Below, piece by piece: positions 10,659 through 22,845 of a stretch of DNA of 64,000 nt; the first letter of the stretch is position 1, and each line of letters opens with the position of its first letter. Source of the DNA: Rutstroemia sp. NJR-2017a BVV2 (Eukaryota; Ascomycota; Leotiomycetes; Helotiales; Rutstroemiaceae); contig NJPS01000067.1 in assembly GCA_002946415.1 (NCBI GenBank), forward strand, positions 868,001 through 932,000. The letters run 5' to 3'. The position numbers were made by a program, and so were the translations under genes. Below the pieces are notes generated by a model. That model was not told the origin of the DNA. It saw only the letters and a program-made list of their open reading frames with translations, and did no database searches.

Positions 10659-12190
10659 ATGGCTCCTCTAAACCCTTCCTCAGTAGCCCTGATAACGGCT
10701 TCTAGCGCCGGTCTCGGCGCCGCCGTGGCCCGCCTTATGGCATCCCATAACGTGCGCGTGGTCCTCAACTATAATTCCAGTGCTGAAAAGGCCCAGAATT
10801 TGGTTGGAGAGCTTAAGGAGTTGAGTTCAAGTAGTGGGGGGAAGAATGAGGAGAAAGGGGAGGAAGAAAGGTATATTGCCGTGCAGGCGGATATGAGCCG
10901 GAAGGAGGATGTTAAGAAATTGGTTGATGAGGCTGTTGCGAGGATGGGGAGGTTGGATGTTGGTATGTTTGATTCGTTTACATTTACTATGTCTTGTCTC
11001 TCGCTTTCACTGCCACTTGAGTTCGCCCCGGGCTTTCCTCCTTGCACCTTCCCCTATCCTTATCCAATCTCTAACCCCCATTGTCCAACCTCAAACTATG
11101 CTTCCCAACCGAATCAACTCACATATGATACACCCATCATGAGCTAATACACCATCATCAACCCAGTGGTCTCAAATCATGGCTGGACTCGAATCCGCAA
11201 CTTCCAAAACTTGGACGAAAATGTAGAAGAAGAAGATTGGGACCGCTGTTACAATATGAATGTCAAGTCGCATTTGTGGTTGTTTCATGCGGTCAAGCCG
11301 TGGTTGGAGAAGACTGATGGTGGATTTATTAGTACGGGGAGTGTTGCGTGAGTGATTTTCTGTTTCTTTGTTTATTGATTTGGGGGAACGGAGGGAGTTG
11401 GTTCGGGGGAAAAGAGAAAAGGGAGAGAGTGGTATGTAAAAGGGGAGGGGACACAAGAGATAGAATGTCAAAGTTCAAAGGGAGCTGGGACAATGGAAAC
11501 GTGAAGTGTAGTGGCACTGCGAGCTCGAGAGGGGATTAATGACAAGAGCGTGCAAACCAGAGGAGATGGATAGGATTGAGAAAGCTGAAAACAGGCTAAG
11601 CTAATATTTATTCAACAGAGGTGTAAAACCAAGCGGCAGCTCAATGGTCAGTACTTCCCTCCCCGTCTCACCCACCCCATATATGGCAAGAATCAGGGAA
11701 TGCTAACAGTTCTCCTCACAGGCATACTCCGTAACCAAAGCAGCACAAATCCATCTCATCAAAGCACTAGCAGTGACCTCAACGATTAGAGTCAATACTG
11801 TATCACCTGGGTTAATGTTAACTGTACGCACCTCTCTTTCCCATTCCCCCACCCTCTTTCCTCCTGGTAGTTTCTGCACTCCTTTCACCAACTAACGCGC
11901 TTGAACCTAGGACTGGGGTCTGCAATTCCCCGAATCCAAAGTAGAGTCGGTGAAGAAGAAGAGTCCGGTAGGGAGACTAGCTACTGTTGAGGTAAGATTG
12001 TTTGTTTGCTTGCTGCCCCAGAGTAGCTGCTTGCCAAGGAGAAACGCTTCCCAAAGATGTGCTTGGTGAGAAAGGAAAGCTGACAATGATGAAATAGGAG
12101 GTTGCGCGCCAGATATACTGTTTGGCGGAGAGCGAGAGCACCACGGGTACGAATGTTGTTATTGATGGGGGGATTCATCTGGGTAAATAG
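10659..12190 (+). CDS. Short-chain dehydrogenase/reductase (SDR)
   Basis: Six exons in phase: 10659-10962, 11167-11347, 11619-11646 (28 nt), 11722-11823, 11911-11991 and 12098-12190, 262 residues. It has the classical SDR layout: cofactor loop TASSAGLG at residues ~13-20, the acidic/Asp region QADMSRKEDV, NHG where NAG is usual, catalytic Ser in STGSVAG, and YSVTK containing the catalytic Tyr and Lys. The C-terminus GTNVVIDGGIHLG is the typical end of FabG-like reductases. It should reduce a carbonyl or oxidise an alcohol with NAD(P)(H) in the cytosol; the substrate is not readable. Ala/Ser in the TASSAGLG loop and NHG are variations that keep the fold. No pathway partners are adjacent. Confidence 0.92.
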
Positions 12191-12600
12191 AGTGCTGCTT
12201 ATTGCAATCGGATGGGAGAGAGTTAGAAAAGAGGAAGTAGAGGAAGGGAATGCCCCGAATTTCCAATACTTGCGAGCCACAAATATGTTGCTGTATATAA
12301 AACAGATATTGCTACTTTAGACATGGCTGTAACTACTTTGGACGTACTCATTTCAACAAGATGGTGGTGAATCACTCTCGTGGCTACTTTTATTCAAGAA
12401 AATTGAGGAAGATTATCACCAACTCATTGTTCCAATGGATCACAATGTTCCCATACACCACAATCATTCTCAGGGGCAAGACGCCTGCGAAAGAAAACCG
12501 GGTCTACGATGTGTTGATGCACTTTCTAGTTCCTCCATTCCACCTCATCCACACCAGCTCTGCACTCGTCCGCTTCCCAACCACCTATTCACAGTTCACC
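12191..12600. other. Convergent 3' spacer
   Basis: About 410 bp between the stops of the SDR (+) and GNAT (-) genes, serving as both 3' regions. No gene supported. Confidence 0.5.
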
Positions 12601-13449
12601 TCACCCCCTAGGATCATACACCATCGTCACAGTGCTAACCCCCTGCGGAGTCCCCTCATCACCATCCAGGCCTATCCTTTCCACAATCCTGTAGCCCAAC
12701 TCCGCGCAAAGCTTTTCGCCCATCTTAGCTGCCGAGACACCCTGCACAACCTGATCGATTCTAGCAAGTTCCATTCCCCACTTGACCAGTGCCGTTCCGT
12801 GGCCCCTTTTCCAATATGCAGGATGTACAGCCACCTGATCCATCTCGGACATGCCATGGAAATGTCTACTTCATAGTCAGTCATTAGCAGATATGTGGTA
12901 CATGCGAGCTGGCTTGGACCTTTCGTGTGCGGACTTGCTGAGTGCGCTGAATCTCCTCACATGATCGGCATTTTGATCACGGTTTTGGTTGGGTGGTAGG
13001 ATTGGATAGTCCCCTAAGGATATATCAGACGTTGTGGAAGACTCTAATGACATCTATCTGTAAGTACCGGTATCGTTCTTGTATTGACCCTGCCTCTTCG
13101 AGCCGGGCTCTAGTTTCCAGCATGCGAAACCAACTATCACTTCGTCCCCAGCAGCTGGTGCTTCCCAGTCGTTGTTTTCTGGTATGATGGCAATGGATTT
13201 GTCTGCTTCATCAGGGTGGTATTTATCGGTAGCGATTAGGATAATATATTTAGGATCTTTAATCTGCTCTATAAGCTCTTGGCGATAGGACAGTAGAGTA
13301 TCTTCTGGGTAGGTTTCGTGGTAACAACGCTCCCAGTCGAAAAGAGGGCTGTAGCGAAAAGAGCATGTTGAAACGATTCCCATACGGAGAATGTCGTTTG
13401 GTGTAGCGATTCGCAAAGCACCCAGTGCTGGTCCAGGAGAATCGGTCAT
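12601..13449 (-). CDS. GNAT-family N-acetyltransferase
   Basis: Three exons on the - strand: 13449-13068, 13013-12902 and 12865-12601, 252 residues. The N-terminal half has the RIATPNDILRMG and WERCYHETYP segments common in fungal GNAT proteins. Acetyl-CoA-binding motif A is VAVHPAYWKRGHGTALVKWG (R-G-x-G-x-A type), followed by the GEKLCAELGYRIVERIG motif B region. The substrate is unknown. Exon 1 to 2 uses a 54-bp intron. Exon 2 to 3 requires removing only 36 nt (12866-12901, GTACCA...TAG with a GCTAATGAC branch-like site). The frame closes exactly and joins SKPARIHFHGMSEMDQ, which reads as continuous family sequence, so I accept it with some reserve. Confidence 0.8.
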
Positions 13450-15465
13450 AACTAATGTAGAAAGTATTGATCTGTGAGCTCTGTGAGCTGGCGTGCACTT
13501 GCTAGCAGCTTACAGATCAAACCCGGAACTCAAGTTTTGAATGTCGTAAGGCACGAATATATTAGTGACCTAACCATTGTATATTCTTGGGTTGGGCAAT
13601 ATGCGCGCAATGAGAGTGGTCCCTGGGTTCACTCGAACCTCAAGGACCGGGTACGCTAAAAGAGTGCTGGAATACCAGGCATAGGCAGCGTATATCTAAC
13701 TTCCTGCCTAGAGGAGAGATTGCATTTTAACGACAGGCCTGGAAGCGCTTCGTAGTCGCTCGCCCACTGAACTCCGGGGCTTGGCAGAATTTACATGGTC
13801 ACTGCCTTGCTACCTTCTCATAACTGTAGAAACCCGGCCCTGACCTACTCTGCATCATTTTCGATTATCTGCATCGATTCATCACTTTGGACGAAGGAAT
13901 GTGATCGATGTAGACAATAAGATGTCGACGCCTGAAGTAAAGACGTGCAAAAATGATGTGGCCAGATCCAGGTACTTCATCATATGAATAGACAGAGCGA
14001 TAATTTCGAAGCGATTTGTTCGTTAATGATTATTCGGGAGAAAGCACTCGCTATAAATGGACGAAACAAGTGTTTACAATCTCTGAAGCTGTGAAGAACA
14101 ACAACAAGCGTCTAGCCAATCGCCGAGCGGCAAATAACGGTTAGTAACTAGGGTTTGCGGGATACGAGTTTGGCGCAACCGTGTGTGCATCCGTCCACGA
14201 CGCTCGAAGCCGGCATTGGTGATGTGTGTCGTGGTGTTGTTGAGATGCGACTTTGGGATTGCGCCGGTGGGTCTGACGCAGCACACTGAACCAGTATCAT
14301 CATCCCTGGTGCTTGACAGCAACAACCCCTCCATTCCAAACCAGATCCACTCTTTGACTCTTTGACCCAACTCCAAACTCCAACCTCCGCTCTCCGCCTC
14401 CACCATGTGAAAACTCTCCAAGATAATGCTTACGGAGGTGCTGCTGTGGAGCTGCAAGACAAAGACCAAGAGCGATTCAAACCTTCAAAGGGTGATAGAC
14501 GGCTCCGAGGACGGTCCATGTCGAGACCTGGGTATTGAGGTCTCTGTCGGATGAAGCTGATAATCCTAAGCGCCACAGGAACCATCTTGCTCACTCTTCC
14601 CCCACGCTCCTCCTGCCATTCCACTCCTACTCCCACTCCCACTCCCACTCCCTTGATAATTGGTGGCGTTTACTTCTACACACTAGCTCCCTTTTGAGCT
14701 TAGCTCAGCCGCTCGCTCTAGCAAAATGAAATTCCTCACTTCCTCACTTCCTCACGCACAAATCAGCGGTATTACCACGTACGTCACTGCTTCGCTCGAA
14801 CATGGTGAAATTTAACGGTTTCGTGATAGATAGCCGCTCTCGACCCCTGCTTGGTCGGTCTGATTTTTCTGATTTTTCACCCAACAATATTAACACCTGG
14901 AGTCCTTCGGTGAAGTAGAACCAAGTAAGAACATCTAGAACGCTCGCATCGTCGATGCATCGTCGACTGCGCCGTCCTTTATCGTGTATCGTGTCTCCTG
15001 CTGTACAACTAAGTATTACTACTTGCTACTTACTCGCGCATCTACGCTTTCGTAGTCTCCCTCCCCCCTCCACCTCCACGTCCTCCAATCTCTCTACCTA
15101 TCCCATCCTCTCCTGTCCCATCCGGTCCTGTTCCATCCTATCTCCAGTCTTCCCGCTTCTTACTATCTTCCACACCTACCACCCCTTACCCTACATACCT
15201 AACGGGCCAAGTAAACACCTACACGCTCCGTTTCCTTGACCACTTAGCTTCTTTACACCAACCATCCACCTTATACTGCATGACACTACTGTCATCTCTT
15301 TACTATTCCCGATTCAAAAATTTCTCTTCCACTTCATCTCCATATTCAAAAAGCAAAGAGGACAGTTCTCTTGGTGTTTATCAAGACTGACTGATTGTGC
15401 TGTCTGCCAATCTTGGGATCAGCGAGTTTATCAACTGCCCCACCACAAAGTTCCAAAGTTCCACG
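13450..15465. other. Long spacer / promoter region of the GH63-like gene
   Basis: About 2 kb without a supportable gene. It contains several low-complexity tracts: a (CTCCCA)-type hexamer run at about 14620-14654, CTTCCTCA repeats near 14731-14758, CTGATTTTT repeats near 14860-14880, and a long pyrimidine-rich stretch (~15045-15190) like those before strongly expressed fungal genes. No RNA gene recognised. Confidence 0.4.
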
Positions 15466-18400
15466 ATGGTTCAAATCGATCACCATGAGTATTTGTCCGA
15501 GGAAGAGAAGCGTTTGAAGGAAGATCGTGAGAAAACGAAGTATTGGAAGAAATGGGGTCCTTATGTTGCTGAGAGACAATGGGCTACAGGTAATGTTCTG
15601 CAGAAGTATTTCGGAGCTTTCAGACCCTAATGGTTGGTTACAGTGCGAGAGGATTACAGTGCTGATGGTGATGCGTGGAGCCGTAAGCATTCATTCAACT
15701 ATTATGGAAAAGTGCAAAATCGTTCTGACACTCTACAGATTTCCCTCACGAACATGCACGATCGAGGGCTTTCAGATGGGGAGAGGATGGTATTGCTGGA
15801 GTTTCCGATACACATGGTCTGCAAAACATCGCATTTGCGTTTTGGAACGAGCAAGAGTAAGGCATCCGTCATCATGATGACACTCGCAGATACTGATCAA
15901 CATTCTTAGTGATTTCCTCAAGGAGCGCCTATTCGGACTGTCGAATCCCCAGGGAAACCATGGAGAAAGTATCAAAGAAGCACATTTCCATGTTGACAAC
16001 ACACCCACGGTTAGTAAACACACCAGCAAAAGCATCAAGACAAAGGCTGATCCATAGTTGTAGCATTCTTACATGAAATTCCTTTACAAATACCCTCAAC
16101 GAAAATTCCCATACGAAGAGCTCATTGCAGAGAATGCCAAACGAGGCAGAGAAGATAAAGAATTCCAAATTCTTGACACAGGCGTTTTCGATGATGACAG
16201 ATACTGGGACATATACATTGAGACCGCAAAGGAGGCCGATGATCCTGATGAGCTTCTCTTCCGAGTCACTGCTTGGAACAGAGGTCCAGAGCCGGCACCA
16301 TTGCATATCATTCCTCATGTCTGGTTCAGAAATACCTGGGCCTGGGGTCATGAACCCGAGGACAAGAAGCCATTGATCAGCAAAGTCGGAGATTGCGTTT
16401 CCCATAGTCGTCACCACAAGCTGGGTGATCGTTACATGGTGCTCTCTCCTTCTCCTGGTGTTGGCCCCAGTGGTGTGGATGTGCAGCCGCAATTGTTGTA
16501 CACGGAGAATGACACAAACTTTGCTAAGTTGTACGACGGAAAGAACCCTCAACCTTACGTTAAGGATGCATTCCATCGACATATCGTAGACCGCGAGAAG
16601 AGGGCTATCAGTCCAAAGGAGAACGGTACAAAGTCTGCTGCTTGGTTCAACTTCAATGAAGGTGGTGGAGTAGCTCCCGGGGAGTGCGCAGTTGTTCGTT
16701 TCCGAATGTCCAGGAAGTATGCAGACTACCTGGATGAAGAAGAATTCGATGATATCATGGAAAAGAGAAGAGAAGAGGCCGATGAGTTCTATTACCGCAT
16801 CAGTCCTTTACCAATGGCAGATGATCTCCGAAACATTCAGAGGCAGGCATTTGCTGGTATGATGTGGTGTAAACAATATTACCACTTCATCTGGGACCAA
16901 TGGGCGAACGGAGATCCATCTCAGCCTCCGCCACCTCCTGAACGCAAAGCCATTCGTAACGCAAATTGGAAGCACATGCACTTGGACGATATTCTGTCTA
17001 TGCCAGACTCTTGGGAATATCCTTTCTTTGCAGCATGGGACTCGGCTTTCCATTGTATACCTCTTGCGATGATCGATCCAGACTTTGCCAAGAAGCAATT
17101 AGATCTCTTCACTAGGGAATGGTACATGCATCCAAACGGACAGCTACCTGCTTACGAGTGGAACTTTGGTGATGTCAACCCCCCAGTTCATGCCTGGGCC
17201 ACATTCCGTACTTTCAAGATTGAGCGAAAGTTATATGGTCGTCAAGATCTTGATTTCTTGGAACGCGTGTTTCAGAAATTACTTCTCAACTTCACTTGGT
17301 GGGTCAACCGCAAGGATTTCGACGGGAAGAACGTCTTCGAGGGTGGTTTCCTCGGATTGGATAACATTGGTCTCTTCAATCGTTCTGAGCCTCTTCCAAC
17401 CGGTGGTGTTCTCGAACAAGCCGATAGTACCGGATGGATGGCATTTTATTGCTTGTGCATGTTGAATATCGCACTTGAGTTGGCCAAGCATCGTCGTATC
17501 TATGAAGATATTGCTTCCAAGTTCTTTGAACATTTCATGCTCATCAGCGATGCCATGACATACAAAAATGGCGCAGAAGGAGAGAAATCACTGTGGAACG
17601 AGGAGGACGGTTTCTACTACGATGCTATCTCGTATGGTGGACCATGGTCTCAACAGTTGCCAGTCAGGTCGCTTGTGGGACTTATTCCATTGTATGCCAC
17701 CCTCACTCTTGAGCCTGAGCTTGTCAACAAACTCCCCTCATTCAAAAAGAGACTTCAGTGGTTTATTGACAATCGCCATGATGTTGCAGAGCGTAACATG
17801 GCCAGTATCAAGAAGAGAGGAAAGGATAATCGTATTCTTCTGTCTCTCGTGAGTAAAGATCGTCTGGAGAAGATTCTAAAACGAATGCTGGACGAAGATG
17901 AGTTCTTCAGTAAGCACGGTATTAGATCTCTTTCAAAGTACCACGAGAAGCATCCATATTCTATGGATGTGAACGGACAGCAATTCAAGGTTGGATACGT
18001 TCCTGGAGACTCTGACACTGGTTTGTTCGGTGGTAACAGTAACTGGAGAGGACCCATTTGGCTTTGCGTGAATTTCCTTCTTGTTGAGTCTCTCCAAAGG
18101 TTTTACATGTTCTACGGTCACACCTTGCAAGTTGAATGTCCTACCGGATCAGGAGACTTCATGCATCTTGGGCATGTTTCTGAGGAGATTCAGCACAGAC
18201 TTCAACATCTCATGGCTCGTGGTGATGATGGTCGCCGTGCTATTAATGACGGCAATGATATGTTGGACTACGATCCTAACTGGAAGGACAATCTATGGTT
18301 CTACGAATTCTTCGATGGAGATACCGGTCGTGGTCTAGGTGCTACGCATCAATGTGGTTGGACTGGCTTGATGGCCAGAATGATCCACGACACTGGGTAA

Positions 18401-18848
18401 GCAAACTTGTCGTCTTCCGTTCCAGAGAAAGTCATAACTAACAGTGAAATGCAGATTATCCTGCCGTCTACCTCAAACTCCACGTACACCTTCTACTGGC
18501 ATGAACCACTACTTCGATGACATCTTCACCCGACACATTGGTCCACCATCTCAAAAATCACCCAAGCCTTATCACATGCGTCGCTCATCCACCACCCGTT
18601 CTCTAGGTGCAAGATCAGACTTCGACACTTCAGTTAATGGTGATCATGATGATGACGAAGATGAGACTCGATCGATCGGAAACTCTGTAGCGACGATGAA
18701 TGAGCAGAGACTTAGGGAGAAGGAAGAGGCTGATAGACATGTTGCTAATTATATTAGCGAGCAACTGCAAAGGGTTAAAAGTCACGGAAGTTTTAATGGG
18801 TTGGATGCCCTAGGAGATGAATTTGAGGCACAGCTAGATGAGGCATAG
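15466..18848 (+). CDS. GH63-like cytosolic glucosidase-family protein (YMR196W type)
   Basis: Six exons in phase: 15466-15589, 15644-15682, 15739-15856, 15910-16009, 16064-18396 and 18455-18848, 1,035 residues. The protein begins [20 protein letters not shown] with no signal peptide. It has the conserved [16 protein letters not shown] and [17 protein letters not shown] segments, and a long (alpha/alpha)6-type glucosidase region with [14 protein letters not shown] and [16 protein letters not shown]. This matches the group of GH63-related fungal proteins represented by yeast YMR196W, whose substrate is not established. ER processing glucosidase I is a distant relative with a membrane anchor, absent here. 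The last ~130 residues are charged and probably disordered. The tail ends with an acidic run and a [14 protein letters not shown] helix. Start chosen as the first ATG in a CT-rich leader. Confidence 0.85.
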
Positions 18849-19312
18849 ATAGAAGGCACAGGATAGACGTGGGCGGGAATTAAAACGGTAGAAAACTTTG
18901 GTACAAAAATGGCTGGAGGCGGTGTTCTTCATAAAAGGAGCTTGAGCAATGAGCTACAAAAGTCAAGAATAAACCTGGTATAAAGTTAGATAGTGAATGG
19001 CATGAACAGGGCGTGTTTTCCAAATCATCTTATATTGTATAAATCAATCCCGTGAATGATCAGGTCTGTGCAAGTTTTACTTGTCATGCTGGACTAACTT
19101 TCGATTGCACCTACGAACGGAAGCTAGCTGTAGAAAAACGCGCTAATGATCCTACAACTTTTCGTCGTCAAGATCACGTGAGTTCTCACGATCGGCCCAA
19201 AAATCCAGAATTTCCGAGCAACGACCACATAGTACCCTCATCATCAAGCCCACGTCGCAAACGCAGTCTCCCCTCTACGAACGAGTCAATTGAGACGATA
19301 GATATCACCATC
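18849..19312. other. Spacer and atp5 promoter
   Basis: About 460 bp between tandem genes. An open frame runs in phase from 19052 into atp5, but its first 87 residues look unlike a protein, so I treat it as 5' leader. Nothing else seen. Confidence 0.5.
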
Positions 19313-20437
19313 ATGCTATCAAGTCGGGCCATTCTCCGCGCTACCCGAGCTGCTCCCGCTCAAAGGGCTGCTGTCTCCCAGCTCAGATCCTACGCTACAC
19401 CTTCTGCCGACTCCAAGCCACCGGTTGCGTTATACGGCCTCGATGGTACTTATGCTAGTGCTTTGGTATGTTTGGTTCTTGTTTCTGAAGCTATGGATGG
19501 GGGAAGAGGGGGGGATGGATAGCTCAATTGAGGACGATTGCTCCCCCCCACCAAACTTCTTTTCTAATTATGCAAAATTACATATCCCACTACAATGCTC
19601 CTATACTAACATGATTCTTCTCCCCCTCTACAGTACACCGCCGCAACCAAGACCTCAACTCTCGACAACGTCGCGCGTGCCATCTCTTCGCTGAAAAATA
19701 TCTTCGCCAAAGACCCCAAGCTCACAATCATCATGCAAGCCCCTACGCTCTCGGAGGCAGACAAATCCCAGATCATCGCCGAGCTGCAAAAGCACACTGG
19801 TGGAGCGGATAAGGAAGGGACGGTGAAGAACTTCTTGGAGACGTTGGCGGAGAATAACCGTTTGGGCCTTTTGGGTGGTGTGTGTGAGAAGTTTGGCGAG
19901 TTGATGAGTGCGGCGAGGGGGGAGGTTGAGTTGACTGTTACGAGTGCTGCTGTAGGTTTTTTTTCTTTCGTCTTGGTTGTGGGTTAGGTCGGGCTGGGCG
20001 GTCTTATGGTCTAGGAGGGGGCATGCTCTGGAGGTTCTGATGGGATGGGTGGACGTGTATGGAAATGGTATTCTACCAAATGATGCTAACATAACCAACT
20101 ACAGCAACTTGACAACAAAACCCTGAGCCGTCTCGAATCCGCTGTCTCCAAATCGCAATACGTTGGTCAAGGAAAGAAACTCAAGGTCACCAACAAGGTA
20201 CGTCTACTCCCCCAAAACCTACATACATCACTTTTTCCCTTCCCCCTTCCCTCCTCAAACCCACCCCTCTTCTCCCTACACTCTCCCCCCTCCTCCCCAG
20301 CACTAACACAAACCCTTTCCCAGGTCAACCCCGAAATCCTCGGTGGCCTCGTCGTCGAAATCGGTGACCGAACAATCGATCTCAGTGTCTCTTCCCGCAT
20401 GGCCAAGATGAACAAACTCCTTACTGATGCTTTGTAA
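19313..20437 (+). CDS. atp5: ATP synthase subunit 5 / OSCP, mitochondrial
   Basis: Four exons in phase: 19313-19465, 19634-19951, 20105-20197 and 20324-20437, 225 residues. The start MLSSRAILRATRAAPAQRAA is an Arg/Ala-rich matrix-targeting presequence, then PPVALYGLDGTYASALYTAA, the conserved N-terminus of OSCP. The C-terminal domain ends with EILGGLVVEIGDRTIDLSVS, the OSCP/delta signature. OSCP connects the F1 catalytic head to the peripheral stalk of F1Fo ATP synthase on the inner mitochondrial membrane. Length is normal (~210-230). An in-frame ATG exists 87 codons upstream, but the presequence logic favours 19313. Confidence 0.96.
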
Positions 20438-21115
20438 ACCATGAGATTATGGAATTTTGGGGAAGCTGGGGGTGTCTATTTCTTCTGAAGTGGAGAGAGG
20501 ACGGGAGGAAGCGCAGGCTGGAGATGATGCGTGAAAACGAGGGGAAGGAAAGCGGAGAGATGACGTGAGGTGAAGGGGAGGAAGAGAAAACATCTCTCAT
20601 ACCTGTACATGAGTAAGAATAGAATGGAAGTGTTTTCTTAAATTTGAATGTCTGGGTGTAGCCTTCTTACATGTTTTATGGGCATTTCTTGCTTTGTCTC
20701 AGTATATGGCCAATCCATATTCTAACAAAAGCATGGGTTTCAGCGCCGGAGAATATGATGCAAAGGGCTGAGATGCAGCACTGCAATTGTTGATGTGACG
20801 AATTTAATTTCACTGCTTTCCTCGACTTGCAGCAGTGAAAAGCCACCTTTGGGCGATTGCTCGCTGTTTGCATATAGTACACATTTCCCATCCATTCCAT
20901 TCCATTCCATTCAATCCCATCCCATCCCATTATTCCCAAAGACCTCTTCCGAGCCCGGCCCATCCTCATGCATAGCTCCTTTCCTTTCCTTTCCTTTCCT
21001 TTACCTCCTGGACTCCGAACAGAGAACTATGTTATAATATACCCCAAAAACGCCCCATAGCAATCATATCGTATATTTCTCATAGCATTATTCTCACTTT
21101 GATTCCAGCGCATCC
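20438..21115. repeat. Convergent 3' spacer with pentanucleotide repeats
   Basis: The spacer between atp5 and mob1 (convergent) carries a (CCATT)n run turning into (CCCAT)n at about 20890-20931 and a (CTTTC)n run of about five units at about 20978-21003. No gene found. Confidence 0.7.
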
Positions 21116-22097
21116 TCAGTCTACTCGAAGCATACTATCCACGAGATCACCCAGAGGACCCCAGAAATCTTTACCGGTAGCGAGATTATGTTCGTCGATG
21201 AAGAGGACGTAGTGCTTGAAGCTGGTGTTGAGGTGGGCTTCCAGGCCGAGTTCGCGGATTACGGGGTAGTGGTGACAGTAGATGTGTGCGTAGACTCGGT
21301 ACATTCGCTTGAATACTTGGCGGATGAGGGTTGGGAAGTTTTTGGGAAAGGGGACGCCTGGGTTTCGTTAGAGGGGGGATCTCATGGGGGAAATAGGGGA
21401 AGCCTTACCGATTCTGCTGGGGAATACGGTCTCGTTGTCGATACTACTCTGAACCCATGCCATTAAGTGTTCAATGTAAGTTGGAGCGGGCATCTTGGTC
21501 GGTCGTTTGAATGCTTCGTTGTCTTGCCAGAGATACTCGAATCTGTTTTAATGTTAACATCTGTTGAAATACAGCACGAGTGACCGGATGCATACTCATC
21601 TGTCGCCTTCATTTCGGGACATGACTGTGGAGAACAGAATTCTGTGATGGAACCGTATAGCAGGTTGATATGATTATAGAAATCCACCACTATAAAATGT
21701 AAGCCCATGCCGCCAGCCAGGTAAATCGCTCAAACATACTATTGACTGCGAGCCATTCATTCTCGTCCTCCCCCTCTGGCAGCTTAACCACCTTCCTCAA
21801 ACTCCCACCACCCAGCGTCGCCTCGGCATACTGTCTCAACTGATAACTTGTCGAACCCTTTGTAGCATGTCTCGGACGGAACTGATTTCGCGTGCGCTGA
21901 TTACTAGTAGAAGAAGAATATGAGCCAGATGCAGACGGAACATAAGCCGGCTCGGGGATTTCAATAAAAGGATCTTCTTCGCCCACGGGCTCCAACTTCA
22001 CCGTTACCGTCGAGGTGGAATCGGAGCGCGCGAGCTTTGGAGCCGGGGGTGAGGCCTTCGATCGCGGGCTCCAGTATGCGAGAAATGAAGTCATCAT
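21116..22097 (-). CDS. mob1: Mob1, activator of NDR/LATS-type kinase (MEN/SIN)
   Basis: Four exons on the - strand: 22097-21740, 21689-21596, 21542-21409 and 21357-21116, 275 residues. The Mob domain is complete: [40 protein letters not shown], the zinc-binding Cys pair in [11 protein letters not shown], the His ligands in [10 protein letters not shown], and the end [17 protein letters not shown]. Mob1 binds and activates Dbf2/Sid2-class kinases in the mitotic-exit/septation network at spindle poles and septa. The N-terminal ~90 residues are Ser/Pro-rich, likely disordered and possibly phosphoregulated, as in other filamentous fungi (inference). It is divergent from the Rgp1 gene with a ~750-bp shared spacer. 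Confidence 0.95.
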
Positions 22098-22845
22098 TGT
22101 TGATGCTGCAGAAAGGAAAGAGAAGGATATACTGACACTGTGGTAATGAAGGAAGTCATCGTGCTTGGAGGCTGTATAGAGGGGTTGCGATTGTGAGACT
22201 GTACATTCCTCGCGTTAATTGGGCATTCTCAACATTGGACGGGATCTATTCACTGACGTCTGCGAAGTAGAGTTTCGAGCTCGAAATAGCTCCTTTTTTG
22301 ATGAGTAAATACAAACAAAGGTGGTTCTTTTTGCGCAAGGAAATGGAGACAAAGAAAGAAACTCTTGACGTTGGAAATCTGGGTCTTAATCACGGCGTTA
22401 TCGTTGCGAAGCGGGATGACAATCTTGTTTACTATACACTGATTGTGGTAGTTGCCCCAACAGCACCGATCACGCCGCGCCTTCCTCCGAATAATACCAA
22501 TCCGGGCTCCAGATAGGCTTCAGTAGCCGAACTTGGAAGGGTCTGTGAGAACCTTACGTGCTTACCTTGCCAACTCCTCCTTCTGGCACGGGTAATGTAA
22601 GGTACCTTGTCTGTTCGAGTAAGCACACAGTAGAACAATTCAAGCTTCAAGAAAATAACCGGGTCTAGCCTTTGAGACACAGTTCCCTTCATATTCGATT
22701 GCCTTTCCTGCTCCTCCAGTACTTCACTATGCCGACAGCTTGTTGGGAATTGAAGCTCTTGCAACTGCATTCATGATTGGCAGATTGAACCTCCTTCAAG
22801 AGAAGGAGTGTCATTCATCCGCCGTCGCCATTTCAACTATACGAC
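22098..22845. promoter_or_regulatory. Shared divergent spacer mob1 / rgp1
   Basis: About 750 bp separate the two start codons, so both promoters lie here. No reliable motif was recognised and no other gene is supported. Confidence 0.4.

Noticed and set aside
19052..19312. In-frame 87-codon N-terminal extension of atp5
   Set aside because: The sequence looks like leader DNA, and the canonical presequence starts at 19313.
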